Below are positions 17,627 through 27,222 of a DNA stretch of 38,301 nucleotides, piece after piece. The stretch spans positions 1 to 38,301 of the forward strand of contig URSZ01000005.1 of assembly GCA_900550635.1 (NCBI GenBank), written 5' to 3'. The stretch comes from an uncultured Prevotella sp. GTDB lineage: Bacteria > Bacteroidota > Bacteroidia > Bacteroidales > Bacteroidaceae. Below the pieces are notes generated by a model that made no database searches, had not been told where the DNA came from, and saw only the letters and a list, made by a program, of their open reading frames with translations. Every line of letters begins with the position of its first letter. Within the stretch, counting starts at the first letter, position 1. The position numbers and the translations under genes were made by a program.

Positions 17627-18304
17627 ATGAAACCGCTCAATTATGACACCTTAGCTGCGCTCCCTTTATTTATGGGAATGGACGGCGCCATGCTTTCGTC
17701 ATTCTACGACGAAGCGCGGCCCGCCGTGACTATAGTGCGGCAAGGCGCAATGATTGCAAGACGGGGCGAAGAATGCCGCACGCTAACAATAGTCATGGAC
17801 GGCAGCATAACAGTTACATCTTCCGACCCACACGGTATATGCGAAATTGAAGAGCACATGCCCGCCAACGGCGTAATAGAACCGCAAAGGCTGTTCGGCC
17901 TGCATACCACATATATGCGTACATACACCGCCGCGTCACCTTGCAGGGTAATGAGGCTGCCTAAACAAACCGTGGTATCGCAACTGCTCGTAAACGAAGT
18001 ATTCCGTTTCAATTTCATGAACCTTGTATGCTCCACGGCGCAGCAGTTCGAATCGCGTTTTGCACCGGCTGCACCGTACACACTCGAAGGCAGGCTTGCC
18101 ATGTTTGTACTCTTCAAATCCCTGAGGCCTGTAGGAAGAAAGGTTCTTCGCGTCAAGATGACCGACCTTGCCGCAATGCTCTGCACTTCGCGACTGACAC
18201 TTTCGCGCATGCTGCATTCGCTGTCATCACGTGGCCTGATAGAATTTTCACGCCGCCATATTGTAATTCCGTCATTGGAAAACCTGACGGCAACGGTAAA
18301 ATAA
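17627..18304 (+). CDS. Crp/Fnr family transcriptional regulator
   Basis: The 225-residue protein has an N-terminal cyclic-nucleotide-binding-like beta-roll (about 10-125) and a C-terminal winged helix (about 160-215; MTDLAAMLCTSRLTLSRMLHSLSSRGLIEF is the HTH and wing). There is no cysteine cluster for an Fnr-type iron-sulfur centre, and the cAMP-binding residues are not evident, so the signal is unknown. It closes the seven-gene operon, 11 bp after apbE, and may regulate it or respond to redox or membrane state. That last point is inference. Confidence 0.88.
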   Translation: MKPLNYDTLAALPLFMGMDGAMLSSFYDEARPAVTIVRQGAMIARRGEECRTLTIVMDGSITVTSSDPHGICEIEEHMPANGVIEPQRLFGLHTTYMRTYTAASPCRVMRLPKQTVVSQLLVNEVFRFNFMNLVCSTAQQFESRFAPAAPYTLEGRLAMFVLFKSLRPVGRKVLRVKMTDLAAMLCTSRLTLSRMLHSLSSRGLIEFSRRHIVIPSLENLTATVK

Positions 18305-18392
18305 TGCCGTAAATCCCCAACAAAATAATTTGCAAACGGTTTACCGAACAATTACATCCGACACATAAAAATTAACGAGCATATCCCATAAA

Positions 18393-18430
18393 ACAAATCC
18401 GCCGGACTCCATGGAATCCGGCGGATTTGT
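18393..18430. terminator. Bidirectional terminator between the Crp operon and dapA
   Basis: ACAAATCCGCCGGA (18393-18406) and TCCGGCGGATTTGT (18417-18430) are perfect 14-bp inverted arms around a 10-nt loop. Rightward the stem runs into TTTATTTG, leftward into TTTTATG. It separates the convergent ends at 18304 and 18444 and probably serves both. Confidence 0.92.
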
Positions 18431-18443
18431 TTATTTGTTATGC

Positions 18444-19328
18444 TTATTGCAACTCTTTCATTACCTCCTGAAGCGCGTTCTGTGTTGCCTGCGAGGCAGG
18501 AACCAAAGGCAAACGAAGCACATTCTTTATCTTTCCCTGCAAGGCGAGCAGCGATTTTACCCCCGCCGGGTTGCCGTCTACCGACATCAGCTTGTACAAC
18601 CTGTTCAAACTGCGATGAATTGCCAGCGCGTCCGATTCATAGCCCGAAAGGTATGACTTAATCATCGACGAGAATATCCGCGGATATGCATTTCCTATTA
18701 CCGATATAACTCCCACGGCTCCCAGGCCAAGCATTTCGTATGAAATCGCGTCGTCTCCGCTCAACACGTCGAACCTGTCGGGTTTGGCCTGCAATATGTC
18801 GGCTATCTGGGTTATGTTGCCCGAGGCTTCCTTTACGGCAACGATATTATCGGTATCGTTCACAAGGCGCAGCACCGTATCGGCAGAGATGTTAACACCG
18901 GTGCGCCCCGGAATATTGTAAAGCACTATTGGAAGCGGCGACGCTTGCGACAATGCCATGAAATGCCGGTAAATTCCTTCCTGCACAGGCTTGTTGTACG
19001 ACGGCGCGGCCGACAGAATGCCGTCAACGCCGCCAAGGTCCGTATTCTTTACAGTATTTACGAGCCGCGCGGTGCAGTTGTCGCTTATTCCCAGCAATAC
19101 AGGAACACGCCCGTCTACGGTCTTTACAACAGTACGCTTTATTTCGTTGCATTCTTCCGGAGTAAGACACGGGGTCTCGCCTGTTGTACCGAGCGCGCAG
19201 ATAAAGCCTGCCCCGTTGTCGATTTGGTCGTTTACAAGGTGCGTAAGCGCCGCGTAATCAACTGAGCCGTCTTCGTTGAAAGGCGTTATCAAAGCTACTC
19301 CCAAACCGCGGAAAGGATTCATATTCAT
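18444..19328 (-). CDS. dapA: 4-hydroxy-tetrahydrodipicolinate synthase
   Basis: This 294-residue cytosolic TIM-barrel aldolase condenses pyruvate with aspartate semialdehyde in lysine and diaminopimelate synthesis. The Schiff-base lysine is K166 (VAVKEASGN). The catalytic tyrosine is Y137, with R142 in YNIPGRTG. GTTGETPCL near 47-55 is the family's substrate loop. The ATG at 19328 is used; a second ATG two codons later is equally possible. TACTTTTG read leftward (19454-19447) fits a -7 box, but no -33 box is in place. The 248 bp up to ligA holds no gene. Confidence 0.95.
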   Translation of the reverse strand: MNMNPFRGLGVALITPFNEDGSVDYAALTHLVNDQIDNGAGFICALGTTGETPCLTPEECNEIKRTVVKTVDGRVPVLLGISDNCTARLVNTVKNTDLGGVDGILSAAPSYNKPVQEGIYRHFMALSQASPLPIVLYNIPGRTGVNISADTVLRLVNDTDNIVAVKEASGNITQIADILQAKPDRFDVLSGDDAISYEMLGLGAVGVISVIGNAYPRIFSSMIKSYLSGYESDALAIHRSLNRLYKLMSVDGNPAGVKSLLALQGKIKNVLRLPLVPASQATQNALQEVMKELQ

Positions 19329-19576
19329 GATATTCGGAAATTACTTATTAATGTTCGCAGGCATTTCCTGCACAGTGGCGCGCATTCTCCCGCACGCATA
19401 CGGATTCATGCGGAAAACCTGCAAAAACAACTGTTTGATTTTGCGGCAAAAGTACAAATTATCTTGAAAAAAAACATTAAAACGCTTCCCATTTGCACCA
19501 AAGCCGGTAATTTTTCTTTTATACTCCGGCAAAAGCCTTACAACGGTTAGCCGCAATCCTGGATAAAGCCCCGTTC

Positions 19577-21580
19577 TCACTGCGGCTTTATCATTTCCAG
19601 GAAATCCTGTTCCGAAACTATGGGCACTCCGAGTTTTTGCGCTTTCTCCAGTTTGGACGGACCCATGTTTTCGCCGGCAAGTATGAACGACGTTTTCGAG
19701 GATATGCTGCTTACGTTGCGCCCTCCGTTCTGCTCAATGATAGCTTTGTATTCCTCGCGCGAATGCCGGGCGAAAACCCCGCTTATAACGATGGCTTTGC
19801 CTGCAAGTGCGTCCGACTGCGGCGTGTCCTGCCCACCCATTTCCATTTGTACGCCGGCCGTGCGCAGGCGTTCCACGAATTCAAGGTTTTCTTCGTCGTG
19901 AAAGTAACGGTAAATGCTCTGGGCTATCACATCGCCCACGCCGTCAACAGCAGACAGTTCCTCAACAGTGGCATGCCCTATGGCTGCGGCCGAACGGAAA
20001 TTGCGCGCCACGGTACGTGCAACGACCTTGCCCACAAACCTTATGCCCAAAGCGTAAAGCACCCTGTCGAACGGCACGTTCCTGCTGTCTTCTATGCCTT
20101 TTATCACTTTCCGGGCCGAGCGTTCGCGTGTGCCGTCCTCACCGTTTATGTCATCCACCGTAAGTTTGTACAAATCGGCCGCATCGTGTATAAGCCCGCG
20201 GTTAAAATAGTCGTCCACCGTTTCCGGTCCTATGGAATCGATGTTCATTGCGTCGTGGCTTATAAAATGTTCTATCCTTCCCTTTATTTGTGGCGGACAC
20301 GACACTGTGTTCGTGCAATAATAGGCAGCCTCGCCCTCATAACGCACAAGCGGTGCGCCGCATTCGGGGCAATGGGTTATGAATCTCACTTCTTCGCTCC
20401 CGTCTTTGCGCGACGAGGGGTCAACGCCCACAATTTGCGGTATTATCTCGCCGGCTTTCTCCACGTAAACCGTGTCGCCTATGTGTAGGCCGAGCTTCCT
20501 GATCATGTCTTCGTTGTGAAGCGAGGCACGTTTTACCATCGTTCCCGCCAAAAGCACCGGTGTCATGTTAGCCACGGGCGTCACCGCGCCGGTGCGTCCC
20601 ACCTGGAACGTTACCTTTTCGAGCGTTGTGGCCGCACGTTCGGCCTGGAACTTATATGCAATGGCCCAGCGCGGCGTTTTCGACGTATAGCCCAATTGTT
20701 GTTGCTGCGCAAGCGAGTTTACCTTGAGCACTATTCCGTCGGTTGCCACCGGAAGTGCGCGGCGCGCCTCGTCCCAATGGTCGATGTAGGCGTAAATCTC
20801 GTCCAACGACGAAACAACCCGCATGGCGTCGGACACCTTGAATCCCCATTCGGCCGCCCGGCGCAGGTTGTCGTAATGGTTGTCGCCCGGAAGCTCCGCC
20901 CCCAAGAGGTAATATAAATATGCGTCAAGGTCGCGCTCGGCCACCACTGCCGAGTTCTTGCTCTTCAGCGTTCCCGAAGCGGCATTGCGCGGATTTGCGA
21001 ACAAAGGCTCTTCCCTCGCCTCGCGCTCGGCGTTGAGCCGTTCAAAGCTCTCCCACGGCATGATTATCTCACCGCGTATCTCGAACTCGTCAGGATAGCC
21101 GCTACCCTTCAATTTAAGAGGAATGGTCTTTATCGTCCTTACGTTGGCCGTTACGTCGTCGCCCTTTTCGCCGTCGCCGCGCGTCACGGCGCGCACAAGG
21201 CTGCCGTGCTCGTATGTAAGCGATATAGAAAGCCCGTCGAACTTGAGTTCGCAACAGATGTCGAACTTCTGCCCGTCCAGTCCGCCCTGCACACGTTCGT
21301 AAAACGCCTTTACATCCTCGCGGTTATACGTATTGGCGAGCGAGAGCATGGGATAGCGGTGCACCACCTGCACAAATTCGTTGTTCAAATCGCTGCCCAC
21401 GCGCTGCGTTGGTGAATTAGGGTCGTAAAGCTCCGGGTGCCTGCCCTCGAGCTCGATAAGTTCGTGAAGAAGGCCGTCGAACTCGCGGTCGCTTATCGTG
21501 GGAGCGTTCTTAACGTAATAATTATAGTTGTGTTCGTGCAAAAGTGCACGCAGTTCCATTATCCTCTGTGTTTCGTCCAT
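19577..21580 (-). CDS. ligA: NAD-dependent DNA ligase
   Basis: The 667-residue enzyme seals nicks in replication and repair. Domains in order are the Ia NMN-binding region (HNYNYYV), adenylation domain with nucleophile K113 (CELKFDGLS), OB fold, four-cysteine zinc finger (CPEC...C...C, about 400-425), helix-hairpin-helix region (including LSAVDGVGDVIAQS), and a C-terminal BRCT domain (about 590-665). The start at 21580 (MDETQRIMEL) gives the normal length. Read leftward, TATATTTG (21608-21601) is a good -7 box, which would give a short leader. It lies upstream of dapA in the same direction. Confidence 0.96.
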   Translation of the reverse strand: MDETQRIMELRALLHEHNYNYYVKNAPTISDREFDGLLHELIELEGRHPELYDPNSPTQRVGSDLNNEFVQVVHRYPMLSLANTYNREDVKAFYERVQGGLDGQKFDICCELKFDGLSISLTYEHGSLVRAVTRGDGEKGDDVTANVRTIKTIPLKLKGSGYPDEFEIRGEIIMPWESFERLNAEREAREEPLFANPRNAASGTLKSKNSAVVAERDLDAYLYYLLGAELPGDNHYDNLRRAAEWGFKVSDAMRVVSSLDEIYAYIDHWDEARRALPVATDGIVLKVNSLAQQQQLGYTSKTPRWAIAYKFQAERAATTLEKVTFQVGRTGAVTPVANMTPVLLAGTMVKRASLHNEDMIRKLGLHIGDTVYVEKAGEIIPQIVGVDPSSRKDGSEEVRFITHCPECGAPLVRYEGEAAYYCTNTVSCPPQIKGRIEHFISHDAMNIDSIGPETVDDYFNRGLIHDAADLYKLTVDDINGEDGTRERSARKVIKGIEDSRNVPFDRVLYALGIRFVGKVVARTVARNFRSAAAIGHATVEELSAVDGVGDVIAQSIYRYFHDEENLEFVERLRTAGVQMEMGGQDTPQSDALAGKAIVISGVFARHSREEYKAIIEQNGGRNVSSISSKTSFILAGENMGPSKLEKAQKLGVPIVSEQDFLEMIKPQ

Positions 21581-21710
21581 TGTTCCGTTTGTTTTGAATA
21601 CAAATATAAGCAATGCGCCCTTACCCCGCGCCTGCCGGTGCGATAAAAAACAAATGCCGGCGCAATACGTGCGCGGGGGAATGCACAACGGGAAAAATCC
21701 ACGGGACGTA

Positions 21711-21779
21711 AAAAAAATTATCTCTGAGATATTTTAAAATATGTCAGACGTAATTCAAAATATGTCTGACATATTTTTT
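21711..21779. repeat. Intergenic triple-palindrome element 4
   Basis: The units are TATCTCTGAGATA (perfect palindrome except centre), TATGTCAGACGTA and TATGTCTGACATA (perfect), separated by ATTTTAAAA and ATTCAAAA junctions. The GAGCAAAT module is missing. It lies between the GH28-like gene end and the ligA promoter, both leftward. Confidence 0.88.
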
Positions 21780-21855
21780 GCCGCCTCCCGGGCTGGGTTT
21801 TGCACACCGTTCCCGGCACGGTATTTGCTGTAAAAAGGGCCGTTTCCCGCGTCGC

Positions 21856-23415
21856 TCACTCGAACTTCAGGCCGCGCACCAACTCGCCTGTAAGGAAATG
21901 CGCGTTGCCGCTGCCTTTCACTTTCTTGTTTTCTATGCGCACGTTGTCGAATGTGATGTTCTCCACGTATTTCGGCGGCGTCCCCTCGCGGTTCCAGCCG
22001 TACAGGTGTATCTGGTTGGCTATGCTGCTGCCGCTCGAAGCGTGCGAGCGCACGTTCCTGAAAGTTACGCCGTTTATTCCTCCGGGCGTGGACTGGTCTC
22101 CCTTGAGCGAGCCGAACCAGAAATCGGGCTTGAAGCCGAGGGCTATAAGCCGTTCGCAATGGTAAACGTCGATGTTCTCGTAAAGTATGTTGCTGAAATA
22201 CGTGCCGTTGAGGCTGCATATTGTAAGCGCCGCGCGTTCGTCGAGTTCCTCGTGGTGGTCGGGGTCGTCGAACGACGAGAGCACGCAGCTGTTGCGCAGG
22301 CGTATGTTTTCGTAGGCCGAGGCCCTTGTTTCCGCCCCCATGCCGAAAGCGCAGTTGCAGTCGTTCCAAAGCTGTATGTTCTCGAACAGCAGGTTCCTGT
22401 TGGGCAGGCAATCGGCCGGCTTTGCGTCCTGCAAACCTTTTATTGCCACGGCGTCGTCGTTGGCGCGGATGAACATGTTGCTGAACGTGCAGTCCTGCGA
22501 GTTTATAACGTCAAGCCCGTCGGTGCTGGCGTAGCGCGTGCATATAATCTTAACGCCGTCGAACTTCACGCCGGTGCACTGCGTAACGCCCACCTGCCAG
22601 CACTGCGGCCTGTGGCAGTGGAACGTGAGCCCTTCCACCTCCATGCCCGTGCTTTTGGTCACGGTGAATATCATTGCCGTGTTGTTCTCGTCGTTATAAA
22701 CCATGCCCCGGCCGCGGAGCCTTGTGCCCTTGCCCGTGCCCCAGGCGTCTATGCGCCCGTAAACCACCGCGCCGGCCGCTATGTACACGTCCCAGCCGTC
22801 GGGCACTGTGAGCGTTCCGTCGCCGATTAGCTTCCTGAGGTCGTAATATCCCGGGCCGAAGTATATGAGTTTGCGGTCCTCGAACCTGCGGTAACCCGTA
22901 TCGGCGTCCACACCGGGCGCGTCCCTGTCCACGCTTGCCGCGAACAGGTGGAGCACATCTTTCTTTGGTTCGCCGTTCACGATGAGCGTAACGTTTACAT
23001 CGGGTTTCCTTAGTTTGAAGCGCAGGCTGCGGGCTGAGGTCTGCTCCACGCCGTAAACGTCGGGCGTTTCGGGAAGAAGTTCGAAACTCCTTATTTCGCT
23101 GGCATAATTTATATCGACCTCCACCCCGCGGCTGCCGTCGAACTCGAAACTGCCGAAATGCACCAGCCCGCCCCAATGGCTCTTGTCGGTGTAAAGTCCC
23201 ACGTACCGGCCGTTTACGGCCACGTCGTACAGCATGTCTCCCTCTTGCGGGAACTCGCGTGCCGAAGCGTGGGTGGCCAACGAGCCGTCGGGGGCGGTGT
23301 AATCCTCGCCCGTTCCGCGCATTACAGGCACATCCGCGCCACTTCCCGCCACTGCGGGCACTGCCGCTGCAAAAAGCAACAACATGTTTAAAATCCTCAA
23401 CAAACAGTTCTTCAT
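21856..23415 (-). CDS. GH28-like right-handed beta-helix glycoside hydrolase
   Basis: The 519-residue protein has a signal peptide (about 1-23) and an N-terminal beta domain (about 50-200). A parallel beta-helix follows (about 205-515), with repeated short strands of the VEGLTFHC, VKFDGVKII and CTFSNMFIR type. T298-DGLD and N319-D320-D321-AVAIKG match the catalytic aspartates of GH28 polygalacturonase-type enzymes. The family's usual GHG motif is not seen; FGMGAE occupies that region. This may mean an exo-acting or non-pectin branch. Substrate is unknown. It is divergent from trmD, 145 bp apart, and lies between trmD and ligA. Confidence 0.78.
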   Translation of the reverse strand: MKNCLLRILNMLLLFAAAVPAVAGSGADVPVMRGTGEDYTAPDGSLATHASAREFPQEGDMLYDVAVNGRYVGLYTDKSHWGGLVHFGSFEFDGSRGVEVDINYASEIRSFELLPETPDVYGVEQTSARSLRFKLRKPDVNVTLIVNGEPKKDVLHLFAASVDRDAPGVDADTGYRRFEDRKLIYFGPGYYDLRKLIGDGTLTVPDGWDVYIAAGAVVYGRIDAWGTGKGTRLRGRGMVYNDENNTAMIFTVTKSTGMEVEGLTFHCHRPQCWQVGVTQCTGVKFDGVKIICTRYASTDGLDVINSQDCTFSNMFIRANDDAVAIKGLQDAKPADCLPNRNLLFENIQLWNDCNCAFGMGAETRASAYENIRLRNSCVLSSFDDPDHHEELDERAALTICSLNGTYFSNILYENIDVYHCERLIALGFKPDFWFGSLKGDQSTPGGINGVTFRNVRSHASSGSSIANQIHLYGWNREGTPPKYVENITFDNVRIENKKVKGSGNAHFLTGELVRGLKFE

Positions 23416-23560
23416 GCGACGGTTGTTTCAGTGTTACGTTTCTTTGTCTGCAAATTTAATCATTCATACGGCATACATGCCTGAGAACCACAAATCTTTC
23501 GTGCAGGCGGGCACACAAGCGCAAGAATAGTTAACTTTGCAGCCATTCCAAACTAAAGCC

Positions 23561-24241
23561 ATGCGAATAGACATAATAACAGTATTGCCCGAAATGCTCG
23601 AGGGCTTCGTAAACCTTTCAATCCTGGCGCGCGCCCAAAAGAAAGGATTGGTTGAAATACACGTGCACAACCTGCGCGACTACACCACCGACAAGCACCG
23701 CCGCGTGGACGACTACCCCTTCGGCGGGTTCGCCGGCATGGTAATGCAGTGCCAGCCCATAGACAGCTGCATAACCGCACTGAAAAGCGAGCGCGAATAC
23801 GACGAGGTTATCTTCACCACGCCCGACGGCGAGCAGTTCGACCAGAAAATGGCCAACGAAATGTCCATGCTCAAGAACATCATAATACTGTGCGGACATT
23901 ACAAAGGTATTGACTACCGCATACGCGAGCACCTCGTAACGCGCGAAGTGAGCATAGGCGACTTCGTGCTCACCGGCGGCGAACTGGCCGCGGCAGTCAT
24001 GGCCGACTCAATCACGCGGCTCATACCGGGCGTGCTGAGCGACGAACAGAGCGCACTGTCCGACTCTTTCCAGGACAACCTGCTGGCAGCGCCCGTCTAC
24101 ACCCGCCCGGCCGACTACAAGGGCTGGAAAGTGCCCGACATACTCCTCAGCGGACACGACGCCAAAATAAAGGAATGGGAAATGACGCAATCGCTCGAAC
24201 GCACAAAACGACTGCGCCCCGACCTGCTGAAGAAAAAATAA
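23561..24241 (+). CDS. trmD: tRNA (guanine-N1)-methyltransferase
   Basis: The 226-residue SPOUT-class enzyme methylates G37 of tRNAs next to the anticodon and prevents +1 frameshifting. It shows the N-terminal MRIDIITVLPEM, YPFGGFAGMVMQ, CGHYKGIDYRI, and the knot region SIGDFVLTGGELA. The ATG at 23561 gives the family's standard N-terminus. TAACTTTG (23532-23539) is a -7 box, giving a leader of about 15 nt; a -33 box is not evident. A strong terminator follows. Confidence 0.95.
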   Translation: MRIDIITVLPEMLEGFVNLSILARAQKKGLVEIHVHNLRDYTTDKHRRVDDYPFGGFAGMVMQCQPIDSCITALKSEREYDEVIFTTPDGEQFDQKMANEMSMLKNIIILCGHYKGIDYRIREHLVTREVSIGDFVLTGGELAAAVMADSITRLIPGVLSDEQSALSDSFQDNLLAAPVYTRPADYKGWKVPDILLSGHDAKIKEWEMTQSLERTKRLRPDLLKKK

Positions 24242-24346
24242 CCCCCTCGCTGTAAAATCCACGCCACAGGCGGCGCACTCGTCCGCCCCGCCGGGCGGAA
24301 ACGGATGTAACTTGTTATGAATGCAGTTGTTTCGAACGCAAAACAG

Positions 24347-24394
24347 GCACATTCCTTGCCGGAAAGGCGGCAGTAAAAGGAATGTGCGTTTTTT
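24347..24394 (+). terminator. trmD terminator
   Basis: GCACATTCCTT (24347-24357) and AAGGAATGTGC (24377-24387) are perfect 11-bp arms around a 19-nt loop, followed by GTTTTTT (24388-24394). This is a rightward intrinsic terminator about 106 bp past the trmD stop. A second GC-rich hairpin closer to trmD (TCCGCCC/GGGCGGA) lacks a U-tract. Confidence 0.88.
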
Positions 24395-24450
24395 GTCTGT
24401 GTTTAACATATTGCGCCGCGGCCTTTGTTCATGCGGGTTTGGGAGGGGGC

Positions 24451-24524
24451 GAAAATAGGTCTGAGATATTTTAAAATTAGTCGGACCTATTTTAAAATAC
24501 AAGGCACATATTTTTTATTTGCTC
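24451..24524 (-). repeat. Intergenic triple-palindrome element 5
   Basis: The units are TAGGTCTGAGATATTTT, TTAGTCGGACCTATTTT and TACAAGGCACATA. They are followed by TATTTGCTC (complement of GAGCAAATA). GGGAGGGG on the left and CCCCTCCCC on the right also pair, so the element is enclosed by a GC-rich inverted repeat. Half-site TAGGTC of unit one matches GACCTA of unit two, so pairing can also run across units. It lies between the convergent trmD and fimbrial terminators. Confidence 0.88.
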
Positions 24525-24707
24525 CAAACCCCTCCCCGCAACGTGCAAAAACGACGTTCCGATTTTTAACATTCATGGCGCGTCGTTCCAGCCCGTCCGC
24601 GCCGCCTGCGGTGTGGACGGGTCTTTCCTGCCGTAGTTTTCAATATCTGCGTCATGGGGATTTTTCCTCGCGCCAGGAGCAGTCAGGATATAGGCAAGGC
24701 GTTGAAT

Positions 24708-24753
24708 AAAAGCAACGGCCTCCCTTTCCATGGCAGGAAAGGGAGGCCGTTGC
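24708..24753 (-). terminator. Fimbrial operon terminator
   Basis: GCAACGGCCTCCCTTTCC (24712-24729) and GGAAAGGGAGGCCGTTGC (24736-24753) are perfect 18-bp arms with a 6-nt loop. Read leftward the hairpin is followed by UUUUAUUC. It lies 31 bp after the stop of the last fimbrial gene and is a very strong intrinsic terminator. Confidence 0.95.
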
Positions 24754-24783
24754 CACAAGCCGTGTATGCGAATAAACCTTTTG

Positions 24784-27024
24784 TTATTTCTTACGTACGG
24801 CACGTACGTTCAGCCTGGTGTCGCGCCGCTCTTGCGACACGGCCCCGCTATTGTCATATTTGTAGGCGTTCTCATGGCTTCCTTGTACGCTCGTCGAGGT
24901 CCAGTAATTCCCGCTCAAAGGAATCTCGTCGTCGTGTATGCCCGTTATTTCCCCGCTTGCGGGCAGGTACCAGTCCGGGGTCGGGCTGTTGTTTGTCAAC
25001 TGGAGTATCTCTTCGTTATTCGCTGTGACAACGTTCCAACTGTTGAGTTTCATACATGCAATCGCGGCATTGTTAGTCGGGAATACACCTGTGCCTGTTT
25101 CCTTCATCATGCTGCTGTTATAGCCGCCGACATTCTGTATGCGGTTGATTATCTCGTTGACGAGCTGTATTCCCTGGAAGTTGTAAATGTCCCTGGTGTT
25201 CTGTTGGCCGTTATCAGTGCTTTCAGCAATGTTTTCAGTGTTGAGCTGCCCGAGGTTAATCGTGATTTCATCTGCGATACCGCCTCCCCACCACGAGGTG
25301 TTTGATTTTTTCATATCCACGAAAGACAAGTCTGGGATGTCATTCCCGAATATCAATCTAATCAGCCAGCCCAACAAAAAACTTTCTGACAAATCATGCA
25401 ATCCTTGCGTCCATTCGACATATTGGCGGAGGCTCTCCCTGTCGTTCTCGTCACAGCTTATCAGGTTGAAAGTCAATGCGTAATCGTTGCTCCAATAGAA
25501 TCCCCACGGCTGCGGGTCTCCCTCCAGGCGCTCGCAGCCGATATTGCTGCCATACCAGCTCGGGGCGTACTGTTCGATGTTTATGGTCTGCACGGCATTG
25601 CCGTTTACCGATATGCTCAAAGCTATGGAGCGCTTGTCGTCGCCGATGTTCTCGGGAACGAAAATGGCTATTGGGAACTCGCCTGAACCTGAATTCGAGT
25701 AAGAGGATGTGCCTCGTGCGCTTCCGCTGTCATCACCTCGTTCGTTTATGTTGCGGTCGGTCCAGTATCCCTGCCGTGCCCATCTGTTCATGTCCGACTG
25801 TGCCTGGACGGTTACGTCGTTGGGGGCGGTGATAGTCCAGCTTTGCCCGGCCGCTACACCGGAAACGACAAGGCTGGTGGTGTAAATCTCATAGTGCGCG
25901 TCCAATATACGCTCGTCCGACAGCTTGAATTCGTATTCCGGCGTTATGGAGAGCTTGTAGGTTACGGTCTTTCCTTGCGGCCACTGTGTGCCGGCTATAG
26001 AGGCGGACATGGTTCGCTCCTGGCCGGATGTTCCGTCTTGGAACACTACTTCCACTTCTGCGCCGTCGGGCAGCGTTTGCGACAACATCATGAACGTACC
26101 TTCTTCGGCAGTTACGGGAGTCCCGTCGGTTTCGGTGCCGGTAGTCGGTTTGTTCAGCTCCTGCGAAAAGTCGCCTGCAGTGGGGTAGGGCGTCCATTCG
26201 CCTTCACCGCCGGTGGTGCCGCCGGTGGGGAACGCCGTGTATGTGCCGCTCTTTTTAACGCCTTTCAAGGCGACGCTCTTTATTGTTCCGGGTTGCATTT
26301 GGCTGCCTGTCTCGAACTTAACGGCTGTAAGGATGTGTTTGAACGTAAGTGGCACTTGCTGCTCGTAGTTTCCGACGTATGGGTCGGTGGTTGCCACTAC
26401 GATGTCCTTTTGGTCGGCGGCAAGGGCGGGCACTTCGTATTCGAACGTTGTGCTCTCGGGGCTTCCGGGTGTGGCGGTGAAAGCTGCGTTGGCCGGCGCC
26501 CAGGCAAAGAATTGCAAGGTGCGGTTCTCGCCCGGCCAGTAACGTACCTGCGACGTGCTCCATACGGTGCCCTCAGAATTTGTGGCGTTGTCGTCCATGT
26601 AGAACTGCGACACGGGAGTGCCGTTGTCGGTGCAGTGCGCCTGCACGTGGAACGAGCCGTAGGTTTCGAGCGACGTTACGGGCACTCCGCGCGTTGCTGC
26701 CGCCTCACCCTCGAACGAAGTGACGTTTATGCCGTCGGAAATAACGGTTTGCACGCACAGGGTGTCATCGGTATCGGGCGAACGCATTACGAAGCGCGCG
26801 GCGGTGTATTCGCCGGCAGCCTTGGAGGAGTCGGCAAGGGACGCGCCTTTTGCCATGGCCTTGTCGGCTGCGGATATGCTGAAGCAGATGTTGTCGCTGT
26901 GCTTTCCGCCGTTGGCGCTGCCGTAGTCGGCCAAGTCATCGCCGGAGCACGAAAACAGCAGCAGGCATGCGGCGAGTGCGGCCGCCTTTCCTGCCGTTTG
27001 GTATAGGTACTTTTTTGCTTTCAT
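24784..27024 (-). CDS. Large fimbrillin-family lipoprotein, probable fimbrial tip or accessory subunit
   Basis: The 746-residue protein has a lipoprotein signal peptide with lipobox LLFS-C26. The first part (about 35-400) is Mfa_like_1 fimbrillin. It shows VRYWPGENRTLQFFAWAP, then PLTFKHILTAVKFETG, the central HxLxxVKF landmark, and VTYKLSITPEYEF at the end of the fold. The C-terminal half adds a domain ending in DWYLPASGEI...YWTSTS...DTRLNVRAVRKK, a FISUMP/DUF1566-like fold often found on adhesins. The extra domain and last position in the operon suggest a tip or accessory adhesin (inference). The start at 27024 is chosen for the signal peptide. It lies 198 bp after the major fimbrillin gene. 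Confidence 0.82.
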   Translation of the reverse strand: MKAKKYLYQTAGKAAALAACLLLFSCSGDDLADYGSANGGKHSDNICFSISAADKAMAKGASLADSSKAAGEYTAARFVMRSPDTDDTLCVQTVISDGINVTSFEGEAAATRGVPVTSLETYGSFHVQAHCTDNGTPVSQFYMDDNATNSEGTVWSTSQVRYWPGENRTLQFFAWAPANAAFTATPGSPESTTFEYEVPALAADQKDIVVATTDPYVGNYEQQVPLTFKHILTAVKFETGSQMQPGTIKSVALKGVKKSGTYTAFPTGGTTGGEGEWTPYPTAGDFSQELNKPTTGTETDGTPVTAEEGTFMMLSQTLPDGAEVEVVFQDGTSGQERTMSASIAGTQWPQGKTVTYKLSITPEYEFKLSDERILDAHYEIYTTSLVVSGVAAGQSWTITAPNDVTVQAQSDMNRWARQGYWTDRNINERGDDSGSARGTSSYSNSGSGEFPIAIFVPENIGDDKRSIALSISVNGNAVQTINIEQYAPSWYGSNIGCERLEGDPQPWGFYWSNDYALTFNLISCDENDRESLRQYVEWTQGLHDLSESFLLGWLIRLIFGNDIPDLSFVDMKKSNTSWWGGGIADEITINLGQLNTENIAESTDNGQQNTRDIYNFQGIQLVNEIINRIQNVGGYNSSMMKETGTGVFPTNNAAIACMKLNSWNVVTANNEEILQLTNNSPTPDWYLPASGEITGIHDDEIPLSGNYWTSTSVQGSHENAYKYDNSGAVSQERRDTRLNVRAVRKK

Positions 27025-27222
27025 ATCTTTTGTTTTTGTATCGTTATGCCGTGAAGCGTTTTTGTTCCCGGCTGTTTGTGGGTGGAAGGGGAACATTCAA
27101 CCCCTTGCACCCTGTGTTTGTCCTTACGCGGGCGGCCTACACATCGCTCCGCGCAAAGAGCGTTCAACCTATTAAATCATTATATATCATGAAACGAGTT
27201 GAACGGGATTGTTGTGCCTGTT

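Noticed and set aside
21778..22830. Rightward open frame of 350 codons
   Set aside because: It is a shadow of the GH28-like gene; no signal peptide or family motifs.
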